A program made the translations under genes and the position numbers. The notes beneath the pieces are model-generated. The model saw only the letters and a list, made by a program, of their open reading frames with translations, had not been told where the DNA came from and did not search any database. Shown one piece after another: positions 43,844-52,598 of a DNA stretch of 64,000 bases (position 1 is the stretch's first letter; every line of letters starts with the position of its first letter). This DNA comes from Xanthobacter tagetidis (GTDB lineage Bacteria; Pseudomonadota; Alphaproteobacteria; Rhizobiales; Xanthobacteraceae), in the NCBI RefSeq assembly GCF_003667445.1, contig NZ_RCTF01000002.1, forward strand, positions 124,001 through 188,000. Reading direction: 5' to 3'.

Positions 43844-45169
43844 TCAGCCATAGAGTGCGCTCGGCAGCCACAGCGCGATCTCCGGGAAGAGATAGAGCAG
43901 GGCCATGGAGAGGATGACAATGGCGAGGAACGGCATCACCCCGGCAAATATCTGGTCGATGGTGACGTGCTTCGGCGCGACGCCCTTCAGGTAGAAGGGC
44001 GCCATCGCCACCGGCGGCGAGAGGAAGGAGGTCTGCAGGTTGAGACCCACCAGGACCCCGAAGAAGATCGGGTCGATGCCGAAATTATCGAGCAGCGGCA
44101 GGAAGATGGGCAGGAAGATCACGATGATCTCGGTCCATTCCAGCGGCCAGCCGAGCACGAAGATGATGGCCTGGGTCAGCAGCAGGAAGCCGACCGGGGA
44201 GAGGTTGAGCGAGAGGACGAAGTTCTCCACCACCTGCTGGCCGCCGAGCAGCGCGAACACGGCGGAGAACACTGCCGAGCCCACGAACAGCCAGCACACC
44301 ATGGCCGAGGCCCGGGCGGTGAGGAACACGCTCTCCTTCATCTTGTCGACCGAGAAGCTGCGATAGGCGAGCGCCAGCAGCACCGCGCCGAGCGCGCCCA
44401 CCGCCGCCGCCTCCGAGGGCGTGGCGAGGCCGAACACGATCGCGCCGAGCACCGCCGAGATGAGCACCGCGAGCGGGAAGAAGGACGTGGCGAGCGCCCA
44501 TGCGACCTCGAACACCGAGCCAGCCCGCTCCTGCGGCGGCAGCTTCGGCGCGCGGCTCGGGAAGATCATCGCGATGATGATCACATAGGCCGTGTAGAGG
44601 CCCGCCAGCATCAGGCCGGGCAGGAAGGCGGCGGCGTAGAGCTTCACCACCGACACGCCGGCCGTGGCGCCGTAGAGGATGAGCATCACGCTGGGCGGGA
44701 TCAGGATGCCGAGGCAGCCGCCGGCGCAGACCACGCCGGCCGCGAGTCGGGTGTCGTAGCCGGCGCGCAGCATCGCCGGGAAGGCGAGCAGGCCCATCAG
44801 CGTCACCACTGCGCCGACGATGCCGGTGGCGGTGGCGAACATGGCGCAGGTGATCAGCGTCGCGACCGCCAGCGAGCCCGGCACCCAGCCCGCGGCGAGC
44901 TGGATCGAGCGGAACAGCCGGTCGAGGATGTTGGCGCGCTCCACCACGTAGCCCATGAACAGGAACAGCGGGATGGAGATGAGCACGTCGTTCGCCATCA
45001 CCGAATAGGTGCGCTGGACGAACAGCTGGAACACCGTGTCGCCGCGCGTCACGTAGCCGAAGCCCACGCCCAGCGCCATGAGCGTGAAGGCGATGGGAAA
45101 TCCGAGCATCAGGAAGACGATGAACAGCACCAGCATCAGGATGCCGAGGGCGGGATCCGACAGAAACAT
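43844..45169 (-). CDS. TRAP transporter large permease (DctM type)
   Basis: A 441-residue DctM/TRAP-L subunit with about 12 helices; VRGDTVFQLFVQR-like and SIPLFLFMGYVVERANI blocks, and the GGCLGILIPPSVMLILYGA signature. ATG 45169 overlaps the small permease stop as TGATG; an in-frame GTG lies 3 bases before. It performs Na+-driven transport of an organic acid delivered by the binding protein. Confidence 0.93.
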   Translation of the reverse strand: MFLSDPALGILMLVLFIVFLMLGFPIAFTLMALGVGFGYVTRGDTVFQLFVQRTYSVMANDVLISIPLFLFMGYVVERANILDRLFRSIQLAAGWVPGSLAVATLITCAMFATATGIVGAVVTLMGLLAFPAMLRAGYDTRLAAGVVCAGGCLGILIPPSVMLILYGATAGVSVVKLYAAAFLPGLMLAGLYTAYVIIIAMIFPSRAPKLPPQERAGSVFEVAWALATSFFPLAVLISAVLGAIVFGLATPSEAAAVGALGAVLLALAYRSFSVDKMKESVFLTARASAMVCWLFVGSAVFSAVFALLGGQQVVENFVLSLNLSPVGFLLLTQAIIFVLGWPLEWTEIIVIFLPIFLPLLDNFGIDPIFFGVLVGLNLQTSFLSPPVAMAPFYLKGVAPKHVTIDQIFAGVMPFLAIVILSMALLYLFPEIALWLPSALYG

Positions 45170-45768
45170 CACAGGCTCCCCCGGCCGATGGCCTCGGCAT
45201 CAGACTTGTTGGCGGCATCCTCGAGGATCATCTTCTCCATCTCCTCCACGTCGTGGAGGCGCTCCGGCCACTGGCCGGTCCTGAGCGCGATGGTGCAGCG
45301 GACCACCTCGACCACCCCCTGGAGGAACATCAGCACCCCGGTGATCGGGATCAGGCCCTTGAACGGCCAGATCATCGGCCCGTCGGGCGAGAAGGACGAA
45401 TGCTCGTTGAGAAGGAAGGACAGATAGAAATACTGCCAGCCCGAATAGATCAGGGCGATGATGCCCGGAAAGTAGAACAGGAAGTAGAGGATGAGGTCCA
45501 CCAGCGCCTGCCGTTTCACCGGCCAGCTGCGGTAGAGGAAGTCGCCCCGCACATGCCCGTTGCGCGCCAGCGTGTAGGCGCCGGCCATCATGAACAGCGT
45601 GCCGTACAGCATGTAGGATGCGTCGTAGGCCCAGGTGGTGGGCGCGCGCAGGACGTAGCGGCAGAACACCTCGTAGCAGATCGCCAGCGTGAGGATCACG
45701 ATCGTCCAGGCGAACAGCTTGCCGATAAATGTGTTCAGCGTGTCAACGGCGAGAAGGAAGCGTTGCAT
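45169..45768 (-). CDS. TRAP transporter small permease (DctQ type)
   Basis: A 199-residue four-helix DctQ subunit: CYEVFCRYVLRAPTTWAYD in the first loop and YDASYMLYGTLFMMAGAYTL. This short-loop TAXI/DctPQM-2 style is common for 2-oxoacid or mannitol/chloroaromatic systems. It starts at ATG 45768, 230 bases after the binding-protein stop; the gap holds two strong hairpins. Confidence 0.92.
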   Translation of the reverse strand: MQRFLLAVDTLNTFIGKLFAWTIVILTLAICYEVFCRYVLRAPTTWAYDASYMLYGTLFMMAGAYTLARNGHVRGDFLYRSWPVKRQALVDLILYFLFYFPGIIALIYSGWQYFYLSFLLNEHSSFSPDGPMIWPFKGLIPITGVLMFLQGVVEVVRCTIALRTGQWPERLHDVEEMEKMILEDAANKSDAEAIGRGSL

Positions 45769-45828
45769 ACGCGGGGTTTCCTCGGGAAGGTCTTGTTCTT
45801 CTTGGGTGAAGATTGGTTCGCATGCGAA

Positions 45829-45848
45829 GGCCGCCCCTGCGGGCGGCC
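45829..45848 (-). terminator. GC hairpin upstream of DctQ-type gene
   Basis: A perfect 8-base stem (GGCCGCCC / GGGCGGCC) with a CTGC loop, within the leader of the small permease gene on the minus strand. Confidence 0.4.
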
Positions 45849-45925
45849 TTCGGTGGCGGATGGAGGGGCAGGCGCCCCGGTCCGCCGCCGTTCGCTCCGG
45901 CCGGTGCGGCGCCTCCGGACCGCCG

Positions 45926-45959
45926 CGCGGGCGGATCGAAACGTTTCGATCCGCCCGCG
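45926..45959 (-). terminator. 34-base perfect palindrome after TRAP binding-protein gene
   Basis: All 17 base pairs match (centre at AACGTT, 45942/45943). It lies 40 bases after the binding-protein stop, in the 230-base gap before the small permease gene. As RNA it would fold into a very stable hairpin. The lack of a T-run suggests message stabilisation or partial termination. Confidence 0.65.
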
Positions 45960-45998
45960 GGCACGCCCCGGGGGGCCGGCCGCGGCCGGCCCGAGGCC

Positions 45999-47126
45999 TC
46001 AGGCCTTCTTGAAGAAGTGGTTGTAGGCCATGGCGCTGTCGGGCTCGTACTCGAGGCGGAAGCCCACCACGCGCTTGGCCCACGCCATCTGGCTGTCGAT
46101 GACCTTCTTGAAGAACGGGTCGGCCGACAGGTTGGCGATCACCTTGTCCCAGGCGTTGAGCTGGGCCTGGAGCACCGGCTCGGGGGTCGGCATGACCTTC
46201 ACGCCGCGTGACTTGAGCACTTCGAGGTCCTTGGAATAGCGGTCCTGCGCCTTCCACATCATGTCGGAGGAGGCGGCATCCGCCGCGCCGCGGATGATCG
46301 CCTGCACGTCCTTCGGCAGGCCGTCGAACTTGGCCTTGTTGAACAGCACCTCGAAGCACTCCAGTGCCTGGTGGTAGCTGCGGACCATGTAGACCTTGGA
46401 CACGTCGGGGAAGCCGAGCACCAAGTCGGACGACGGGTTGTTGAATTCCGCGCCGTCGATGAGGCCGCGGTCCATGGCGGGGACGATTTCGCCGCCCGGC
46501 AGGATGGTGACGGCGACGCCCAGCTCCTTGTTCAGGTCGGCGGCGAGGCCCACCGTGCGGTACTTCAGGCCCTTGAGCTGGTCCGGGCTGGTGATGGGGT
46601 TCTTGAACCAGCCGAGCGGCTGGCCCGGCATGGGACCGGTGAGCAGGCCGACCACGTTGAGCTTCAGGATGCCCTGCACCAGTTCGTCATAGAGCGCCTG
46701 GCCCCCGCCATAGCGGATCCAGCCCATCAGCTCGTCCGCGTCCCAGCCGAAGGCGGGGGCGGTGCCGAACAGCGAGAAGGCCTTGTTCTTGCCGTACCAG
46801 TAGGCGGACACGCCGTGGCCGCCGTCGATGATGCCGGAGGAGACCGCGTCGGCCACCTGGAAGGCGGGCACCACAGCGCCGGCGGCGAGCAGTTCCAGCT
46901 CCACGCGCCCGCCCGCCATCGTGTTCACGTAGCGCACGAAGTCTCCGGCGAACTCGTGGAAGATGTCCTTGTTGGGCCAGGTGGACTGGAACTTGAGCTT
47001 GACGGAAGCCTGGGCGTGGACGGCCGGGGCGGCGACGGTGGCGGCAGCGCCGGCTGCGGCAGCACCCGCGAGAATTGCACGCCGAGACGGGCGCGCACGA
47101 TCATTCGTGCTCGTTTCCTTGGTCAC
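45999..47126 (-). CDS. TRAP transporter substrate-binding protein (DctP family, Tat signal)
   Basis: A 375-residue DctP-type binding protein. A twin-arginine signal (PSRRAILAGAAAAGAAA) ends near residue 33. The mature start is LKFQSTWPNKDIFHEFAGDF; the conserved arginine region is GLKYRTVGLAADLNKELGV, followed by LPGGEIVPAMDRGLIDGAEF. GTG 47126 is chosen because GGGAGGAAG precedes it; an upstream in-frame ATG at 47180 is weaker. Tat export suggests folding before export. The family binds organic acids such as 2-oxoacids. Confidence 0.9.
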   Translation of the reverse strand: MTKETSTNDRARPSRRAILAGAAAAGAAATVAAPAVHAQASVKLKFQSTWPNKDIFHEFAGDFVRYVNTMAGGRVELELLAAGAVVPAFQVADAVSSGIIDGGHGVSAYWYGKNKAFSLFGTAPAFGWDADELMGWIRYGGGQALYDELVQGILKLNVVGLLTGPMPGQPLGWFKNPITSPDQLKGLKYRTVGLAADLNKELGVAVTILPGGEIVPAMDRGLIDGAEFNNPSSDLVLGFPDVSKVYMVRSYHQALECFEVLFNKAKFDGLPKDVQAIIRGAADAASSDMMWKAQDRYSKDLEVLKSRGVKVMPTPEPVLQAQLNAWDKVIANLSADPFFKKVIDSQMAWAKRVVGFRLEYEPDSAMAYNHFFKKA

Positions 47127-47410
47127 GTTCTTCCTCCCTGTGCGGGGGGCGGCGGAGTTTTTTCCGCTGTGTTGGCGCACGGCGCCCCCGTCTACGGTAT
47201 GCAGAAGACGACACGTGACCCGACCTAGGCAATAGACTTTGGTCGAATGCGCGCGAATTTTCTGCCGTAACGGAGCCCCGCGCGGTCACGAGTGCGCGCG
47301 TGGCGTGGCCATGGACGTCGGCAACCGGCAGTGGAGAGCGATAGCGCGCCGGCAAATGGAACCGCTTGGCCCATTCAGGCCTTGTGGCACGGGTTGGAGA
47401 GGTGGAGCAC

Positions 47411-48523
47411 ATGCGTCTGTTTCAATGCGAGGCCTGCGGGCAGCTCATCCACTTCGAGAACCGGGTGTGCGGCCAATGCGGCCATCCGCTCGGCTATCTG
47501 CCGGACGTCAACGACCTCAGCGCCGTCGAGGCGGAGCCGGAGGAGGGCATCGTGCGCTCGCTGCGCGACGGCCAGCGCTACCGCTTCTGCGCCAATGCCG
47601 CGCTCGACGGCTGCAACTGGCTGCTTCCGGAGGAGCAGGAGGGCGACTATTGCCGCGCCTGCCGCCACAACCACACGGTGCCCGACCTCGCCGACCCGGT
47701 GAACCTGGAGAAGTGGATGCGCATCGAGCGCGCCAAGCACCGGCTCATCTATTCGCTGCTCCAGCTCGGCCTGCCGCTGGAGAACCGCGAGGACCGCGTG
47801 GGCGGCCTGTGCTTCGACTTCCTCGCCGACCGTCCGGACGCGCCGGAGCTGCCGCGCGTGATGACCGGCCATGAGGAGGGGCTCATCACCATCGCCCTCG
47901 CCGAGGCCGACGACGTGGAGCGCGAGCGGCGCCGCACCGACCTCGGCGAGCCCTACCGCACCCTGCTCGGCCATTTCCGCCACGAGGTGGGGCATTATTA
48001 CTGGAACCGGCTGGTGCGCGACGAACACCATCTGGAAGCCTGCCGCGCGGTGTTCGGCGACGAGCGCGCCGACTACGGCGCCGCGCTCCAGGCGCATTAC
48101 GACAACGGCCCGCCGCCGGACTGGCAGGCCAACTTCGTGTCGTCCTATGCCGCCGCCCATCCGTGGGAGGACTTCGCCGAGACCTTCAAGCACTACATCC
48201 ACATCGTCGATACGCTGGAGATGGCGCGGGCGTTCGGCATGAAGGTGCGCCCGAGCCTGGACCGGAGCGGCCTGCTTGAGGCCTTGGTGGAGTTCAATCC
48301 CTACCAGCCGGCATCCATCGAGCAATTGGTGGAGGACTGGGCCCCCCTTACGGTCGCCCTGAACAGCCTCAACCGCTGCCTCGGCATGGCCGACGCCTAT
48401 CCCTTCGTGCTGACCCCGTCGGTGGTGACCAAGCTCGGCTTCATCAACGATCTGGTGCACGGCCTTGCGGCCGTGGACGCGCCGGCGCCGGTGGCGGCGC
48501 CCAGCCAGCCCGCGCCGGCCTGA
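47411..48523 (+). CDS. Zinc-ribbon and putative zinc-binding metallopeptidase
   Basis: A 370-residue cytoplasmic protein of the PF15887 (DUF2248-type) family. Two zinc-ribbon-like parts open it: C6/C9/C20/C23 and a C60...C68, C81/C84 cluster. The peptidase site is HEVGHYYW (H191, H195), and the WEDFAETFKHYIHIVDT stretch provides the likely third ligand. A Pro/Ala tail ends the protein. ATG 47411 follows GGTGGAG. Substrate unknown. Confidence 0.9.
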   Translation: MRLFQCEACGQLIHFENRVCGQCGHPLGYLPDVNDLSAVEAEPEEGIVRSLRDGQRYRFCANAALDGCNWLLPEEQEGDYCRACRHNHTVPDLADPVNLEKWMRIERAKHRLIYSLLQLGLPLENREDRVGGLCFDFLADRPDAPELPRVMTGHEEGLITIALAEADDVERERRRTDLGEPYRTLLGHFRHEVGHYYWNRLVRDEHHLEACRAVFGDERADYGAALQAHYDNGPPPDWQANFVSSYAAAHPWEDFAETFKHYIHIVDTLEMARAFGMKVRPSLDRSGLLEALVEFNPYQPASIEQLVEDWAPLTVALNSLNRCLGMADAYPFVLTPSVVTKLGFINDLVHGLAAVDAPAPVAAPSQPAPA

Positions 48524-48563
48524 AGCGGGCGGGCGCGGCTTCTCCCGCGCCAGTTCTCGGTCG

Positions 48564-49415
48564 CTACTTCTGCGTCTCGGTGAGCCCGCTTACGAACAGG
48601 CGCTGCATCAGCGCGATCACCAGCACCGGCGGCAGCATGGCGAGGATGGCGGTGGCCATCACCAGGTGCCAGACGGGGTCCGCCTCCGAGGCCGCGCGGG
48701 CAAGGCGCTGGATGCCCATGACGATGGTGTAGTAGCCGGTGTCCGTGGTCACCAGCAGCGGCCACAGATACTGGTTCCAGCCATAGATGAAGAGGATCAC
48801 GAACAGCGCCGCGATGTTGGTGCGCGAGAGCGGCAGCAGCACCGACCAGAAGAAGCGCAGCGGCGTCGCTCCGTCCATCAGCGCCGCCTCGGTCAATTCG
48901 TCCGGCACCGTCATGAACACCTGGCGGAACAGGAAGGTGGCGGTGGCGCTGGCGATCAGCGGCACGGTGAGGCCCCAGTAGGAGTTGAGCATCGACAGGC
49001 TGGCCACCACCTGGAAGGTGGGCAGGATGCGCACCTCCACCGGCAGCATCAGCGTCACGAAGATGATCCAGAACGCCGCGACCCGGAACGGGAAGCGGAA
49101 ATAGGTGACGGCGAAGGCGGACAGCAGCGAGATGGCGATCTTGCCCAGCGCGATCGCCATGGCCATCACGAAGCTGTTGAGGAGCATGAGCGCCACCGGC
49201 GGGATGCCGGCGGTGCTGGCGCCCGCGAACAGCACGGCGCCGTAGTTCTCTACCAGCAGCGGGCCGGGCAGGAGGCCGACGCGGCCGGACAGGAAGTCGG
49301 CGCCCCCATGGGTCGAGGCGATGAAGGCGAGATAGACCGGCAGCACCAGGATCGCGACGCCGAGGATCAGCGCGGCATGGGCCAGAAGCCTCGGGGTGCG
49401 CTCGCGCCCGGCCAT
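48564..49415 (-). CDS. ugpE: sn-Glycerol-3-phosphate ABC transporter permease UgpE
   Basis: A 283-residue permease with six helices. The EAA loop is ALMDGATPLRFFWSVLLPLS, and GWNQYLWPLLVTTDTGYYTI is close to UgpE. ATG 49415 overlaps the UgpA stop (TGATG). It is the last gene of this operon; no ugpC ATPase follows. Confidence 0.92.
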   Translation of the reverse strand: MAGRERTPRLLAHAALILGVAILVLPVYLAFIASTHGGADFLSGRVGLLPGPLLVENYGAVLFAGASTAGIPPVALMLLNSFVMAMAIALGKIAISLLSAFAVTYFRFPFRVAAFWIIFVTLMLPVEVRILPTFQVVASLSMLNSYWGLTVPLIASATATFLFRQVFMTVPDELTEAALMDGATPLRFFWSVLLPLSRTNIAALFVILFIYGWNQYLWPLLVTTDTGYYTIVMGIQRLARAASEADPVWHLVMATAILAMLPPVLVIALMQRLFVSGLTETQK

Positions 49416-50299
49416 CAATAGGCGACCCTGCGCTCGATGTGGCGGAACTGGAGCGCGGTGAGCGCCACCACGATGGCGAGCAGCACTACCGACTGGGCCG
49501 ACGAGGCGCCGAGCGCCAGCGCCTCGAAGCCGTCGCGGAACACCTTGTAGACCAGGATGGTGGTGGCCTGCCCCGGCCCGCCGCCGGTGGTGGCGTGGAT
49601 GATGCCGAACGTGTCGAAGAAGGCATAAGCGAGGTTCACCACCAGCAGGAAGAAGCTGGTGGGCGCGATGAGCGGCAGCACCAAGAAGCGGAAGCGCGCG
49701 CGCCGGCCTGCCCCGTCGAGCGCCGCCGCCTCCATGATGCCGGGCGGGATCGCCTTGAGGCCGGCATAGAAGAACAGAAAATTGTAGCTCACCTGCTTCC
49801 AGCTCGCGGCGAGGATCACCATGAGCAGCGCCTGCTCGCCGTCGAGGGCATGGTTCCAGGAGATGCCGATGGCCTTCAGCGCGCGGGCGATGGTGCCCAC
49901 CGAGGGGTCGAACATGAAAAGCCACAGGATGCCCGCCACCGCCGGCGCCACCGCATAGGGCCACACAAGGAGCGCGCCATAGGCGCCGCCGCTCTTGCCG
50001 AGCGCGTCCGCCGCCGCCGCCAGAGCGAGGCCGAGCCCCATGGAGAGCGCGGTGACGCTGGCGGAAAAGACGAGGGTCACGAGCCCCGCGTTCAGATAGG
50101 CCGGATCGGCCAGCAGCGCCGCGAAATTGCCGAGCCCGACGAAGGTGCGCGAGAGGCCGAACGGGTCCTCGGCGAACAGCGACCCATAGAGCGCCTGCGC
50201 CGCCGGCCAGAGGAAGAACACCAGGGTCACGGCCAGCTGCGGGGCAAGCAGCAGGTAGGGTAAGGCCGAGCCCCGGAACGTGACGCGCTTGGCCTCCAT
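49415..50299 (-). CDS. ugpA: sn-Glycerol-3-phosphate ABC transporter permease UgpA
   Basis: A 294-residue permease starting [20 protein letters not shown], with [20 protein letters not shown] and the EAA loop [20 protein letters not shown], as in UgpA. It pairs with UgpE. A 687-base repeat-rich gap separates it from ugpB upstream. Confidence 0.93.
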   Translation of the reverse strand: MEAKRVTFRGSALPYLLLAPQLAVTLVFFLWPAAQALYGSLFAEDPFGLSRTFVGLGNFAALLADPAYLNAGLVTLVFSASVTALSMGLGLALAAAADALGKSGGAYGALLVWPYAVAPAVAGILWLFMFDPSVGTIARALKAIGISWNHALDGEQALLMVILAASWKQVSYNFLFFYAGLKAIPPGIMEAAALDGAGRRARFRFLVLPLIAPTSFFLLVVNLAYAFFDTFGIIHATTGGGPGQATTILVYKVFRDGFEALALGASSAQSVVLLAIVVALTALQFRHIERRVAY

Positions 50300-50483
50300 T
50301 GCCGCTTGCCCTCCCGGCGATCCGCCCGCCGCCCTCTCGCGCCGTCGGACCTCTTGCCGCCGTGGCCACTCTTACCGCTATTGCCTCTCGGACCGCCGTC
50401 CCCCTCGTACCGCCGTCGGCCCTTTCACCACGGTCTCCCGTCCCACCGCCGTCGCCCCTCCCACCACGGTCTCCCCTCTCACC

Positions 50484-50574
50484 GCCGTCGCCCTCCGACT
50501 TGATCGGAGGGCCCACGCGCCCTTTCCGCCTCCCCACCACCCGGATGGATGCTCCGGTCAAGCCGGGCATGACG
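50484..50574. repeat. Dispersed palindromic element, ugp copy A
   Basis: Arms GCCGTCGCCCTCCGACTTGA...and CGGTCAAGCCGGGCATGACG around GGAGGGCCCACGCGCC and GGATGGATGCTCC. Confidence 0.75.
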
Positions 50575-50618
50575 GTGTTGTGCAGGATGCGGCGGGCACA
50601 GCCCTTATGAGCTCCCCC

Positions 50619-50710
50619 GCCGTCGCCCTCCGACTTGATCGGAGGGCCCATGCGCCCTTTCCGCCTCCCCGCCGCCCGGATGGATGCTCCTGACGAGCCG
50701 GATCATGACG
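50619..50710. repeat. Dispersed palindromic element, ugp copy B
   Basis: Differs from copy A mainly in the right arm, which reads CTGACGAGCCGGATCATGAC. It lies inside the 140-base duplicated segment. Confidence 0.75.
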
Positions 50711-50766
50711 GCGGTTTGCCACGCCTCCCTCGGGCGCTCATGCCTTCAACGCGGCCTCGCGCCTTT

Positions 50767-50813
50767 CACCGTCATCCCCCGGCTTGTCCCGGACAAGCCG
50801 GGGGATGACGGTG
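50767..50813. repeat. 47-base perfect palindrome (collapsed element)
   Basis: Two 23-base perfectly complementary arms (50767-50789 and 50791-50813) flank a single C. The arms are the GTCATCCCCCGGCTTGTCC sequence seen in the larger elements, so this looks like an element that lost its centre. Confidence 0.85.
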
Positions 50814-50854
50814 TTGTGCAGGATGCGGCGGGCACTGCCCTTATGAGCTCCCCC

Positions 50855-50947
50855 GCCGTCGCCCTCCGACTTGATCGGAGGGCCCATGCGCCCTTTCCGC
50901 CTTCCCGCCGCCCGGATGGATGCTCCTGACGAGCCGGATCATGACGG
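50855..50947. repeat. Dispersed palindromic element, ugp copy C
   Basis: Nearly identical to copy B, 236 bases further on; ends 40 bases before the ugpB stop. Confidence 0.75.
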
Positions 50948-50986
50948 GCGCTGGGGGAGGGGAGCGGTCTTGCGCCCTGTCGCCAG

Positions 50987-52309
50987 CTATTTGTTGGCCT
51001 GCTCGAAGGCGCGCAGCAAGGCGTTGCCGCGCTGCTCGGCGGAGGCGAGCGCCTCCCGGGCGGTCTTCTTGCCCGAGAGCGTCAGCTCCAGCTCCTCCTC
51101 GATCACGTCGCGGATCTGCAGGAAGGAGCCGAACCGCAGGCCCTTGGAATTCGCCGTCGGCGCCTTCAGCGTCATCTGCAGGACCGACACGTCGGTGCCG
51201 GGGTTCTTCCCGTAGAAGCCCTGCGCCTTGGAGAGGTCGAAGGCGGCACGGGTGATCGGCAGATAGCCCGTGTTCTGGTGCCACCAGGCCTGCACCTCGG
51301 GCTTCGAGAGGAAAGAGAAGAACTTCGCGACGCCGCGGTATTCCTCCTTGGGCCGGCCGTTCAGCACCCACAGCGAGGCGCCGCCGATGATGGAGTTCTG
51401 CGGCGCGCTCTCAACCTGCGGCCAGTAAGGCATCATGGCATAGCCCACCTCGAACTTGGCATTGGCGAGCACGCCCGCCCGCGCCGCCGATGAGCCGATG
51501 AGCATGGCGCACTCGCCGGTGAAGAACTTCGGATCGGCCTTGGACTGGCGGCCGCCATAGTCGAACAGCCGGCTCTTCTGCCACTGCGCGAGCGCGCTCC
51601 AGTGGCGCTCGGTCAATTCGTTGGCGATCTCCAGCCGGGTCGAAAGGCCCGCCATGCCGTTCTGCTCGGTGCCGATGGCGACGTTGTGCCAGGCCGAGAG
51701 GTTTTCGAGGTTCACCCAGGACGGCCACTGGGTGGTGAAGCCGCACGGCACGCCCGCCGCCTGGAGCTTCTGCGCCGCCGTCTCCAGCTCCGGCCAGGTG
51801 CGCGGCGGAGCGGCCGCATCGAGCCCAGCTTTCGCGAACAGGTCCTTGTTCAGATAGAGGATCGGGGTGGACGAGTTGAAGGGCATGGAGAGCATGTTGC
51901 CCTTGGCGTCGGTATAATAGCCCGTCACCGCCGGCAGATAGGCCGCCGGCTCGAACGGCTCGGCCGCGTCCGCCATGAGCTGGTAGACCGGATAGACCGC
52001 GCCCTTGGCCGCCATCATGGTGGCGGTTCCCACCTCGAACACCTGGACGATGGCCGGGTGCTGGCGGGCGCGGAAGGCGGCGATGGCGCCGGTCATGGCC
52101 TCCGGATAGGAGCCCTTGTAGACCGGCACCACCTTGTATTCGCCCTGCGCGGCGTTGAAGTCGGCCGCCACCTTCTCCAGCTTCTCGCCGAGCGGGCCGG
52201 CCATGGCGTGCCACCACTGGATCTCGGTGGCGGCGGCGGCCGGCCCGGCAAAGGCAAGCTGGGCCGCGAGCAGGGCCGAGGCGGCGGTCGGCGGGATGCG
52301 CAAGGTCAT
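50987..52309 (-). CDS. ugpB: sn-Glycerol-3-phosphate ABC transporter substrate-binding protein UgpB
   Basis: A 440-residue binding protein. The signal peptide ends near residue 27 (AGPAAAA). Characteristic UgpB stretches are IQWWHAMAGPLGEKLEK, VPVYKGSYPEAMTGAIAAFR, FNSSTPILYLNKDLF and WWHQNTGYLPITRAAF. ATG 52309 follows CCGGAGGCCGCC; an in-frame start at 52399 would bury the signal peptide. It binds glycerol-3-phosphate or its diesters. Confidence 0.94.
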   Translation of the reverse strand: MTLRIPPTAASALLAAQLAFAGPAAAATEIQWWHAMAGPLGEKLEKVAADFNAAQGEYKVVPVYKGSYPEAMTGAIAAFRARQHPAIVQVFEVGTATMMAAKGAVYPVYQLMADAAEPFEPAAYLPAVTGYYTDAKGNMLSMPFNSSTPILYLNKDLFAKAGLDAAAPPRTWPELETAAQKLQAAGVPCGFTTQWPSWVNLENLSAWHNVAIGTEQNGMAGLSTRLEIANELTERHWSALAQWQKSRLFDYGGRQSKADPKFFTGECAMLIGSSAARAGVLANAKFEVGYAMMPYWPQVESAPQNSIIGGASLWVLNGRPKEEYRGVAKFFSFLSKPEVQAWWHQNTGYLPITRAAFDLSKAQGFYGKNPGTDVSVLQMTLKAPTANSKGLRFGSFLQIRDVIEEELELTLSGKKTAREALASAEQRGNALLRAFEQANK

Positions 52310-52598
52310 GGCGGCCTCCGGGTGCGCGAGCAGGTGCGCGAGCGCGGGCGGCGGGGCGACCGTCCGGATTCGCGATGCGAGGGTGCCATAAAGCCACAAC
52401 GGCGTGACGATGATGTTGCGCCCCGCGCGCCCGCCGCCCCCGGCTTTCCTGCCCCAAGGCGCGGGCGCCCACCGCCCGCGGCGCCCCCGGAACCGTCACC
52501 TCTTCGTGTTCCCGCGTGAATTTGCAGTGGGTCGCGTTGCGGGCTATGTGCCTTCGCGGCGAGTTCGCGCCCTCGGCGCCGGTATCGGGAACGACGGG
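52310..52598. promoter_or_regulatory. Divergent intergenic region, ugpB and acyltransferase
   Basis: A 289-base gap between diverging genes that must hold both start regions. I find no recognisable operator such as a Pho box. Confidence 0.4.

Larger units (their letters stand above)
50300..50986. other. 687-base repeat-rich gap between ugpB and ugpA
   Basis: No gene seen. It holds a GC-rich degenerate stretch with a 36-base internal period (50426-50497), three copies of a palindromic element, one 47-base near-perfect palindrome, and a 140-base segmental duplication (50571-50710 with 50807-50946). Any ugpA message from an upstream promoter must cross these. Confidence 0.75.

Noticed and set aside
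50426..50497. 36-base period (CACCACGGTCTCCC...) as a functional minisatellite
   Set aside because: Only two imperfect copies; too little to claim more than local slippage.
50300..50986. Possible CRISPR array or insertion sequence in the ugp gap
   Set aside because: Repeats are palindromic, of unequal spacing, with no unique equal-length spacers, no transposase and no target-site duplication that I could find.
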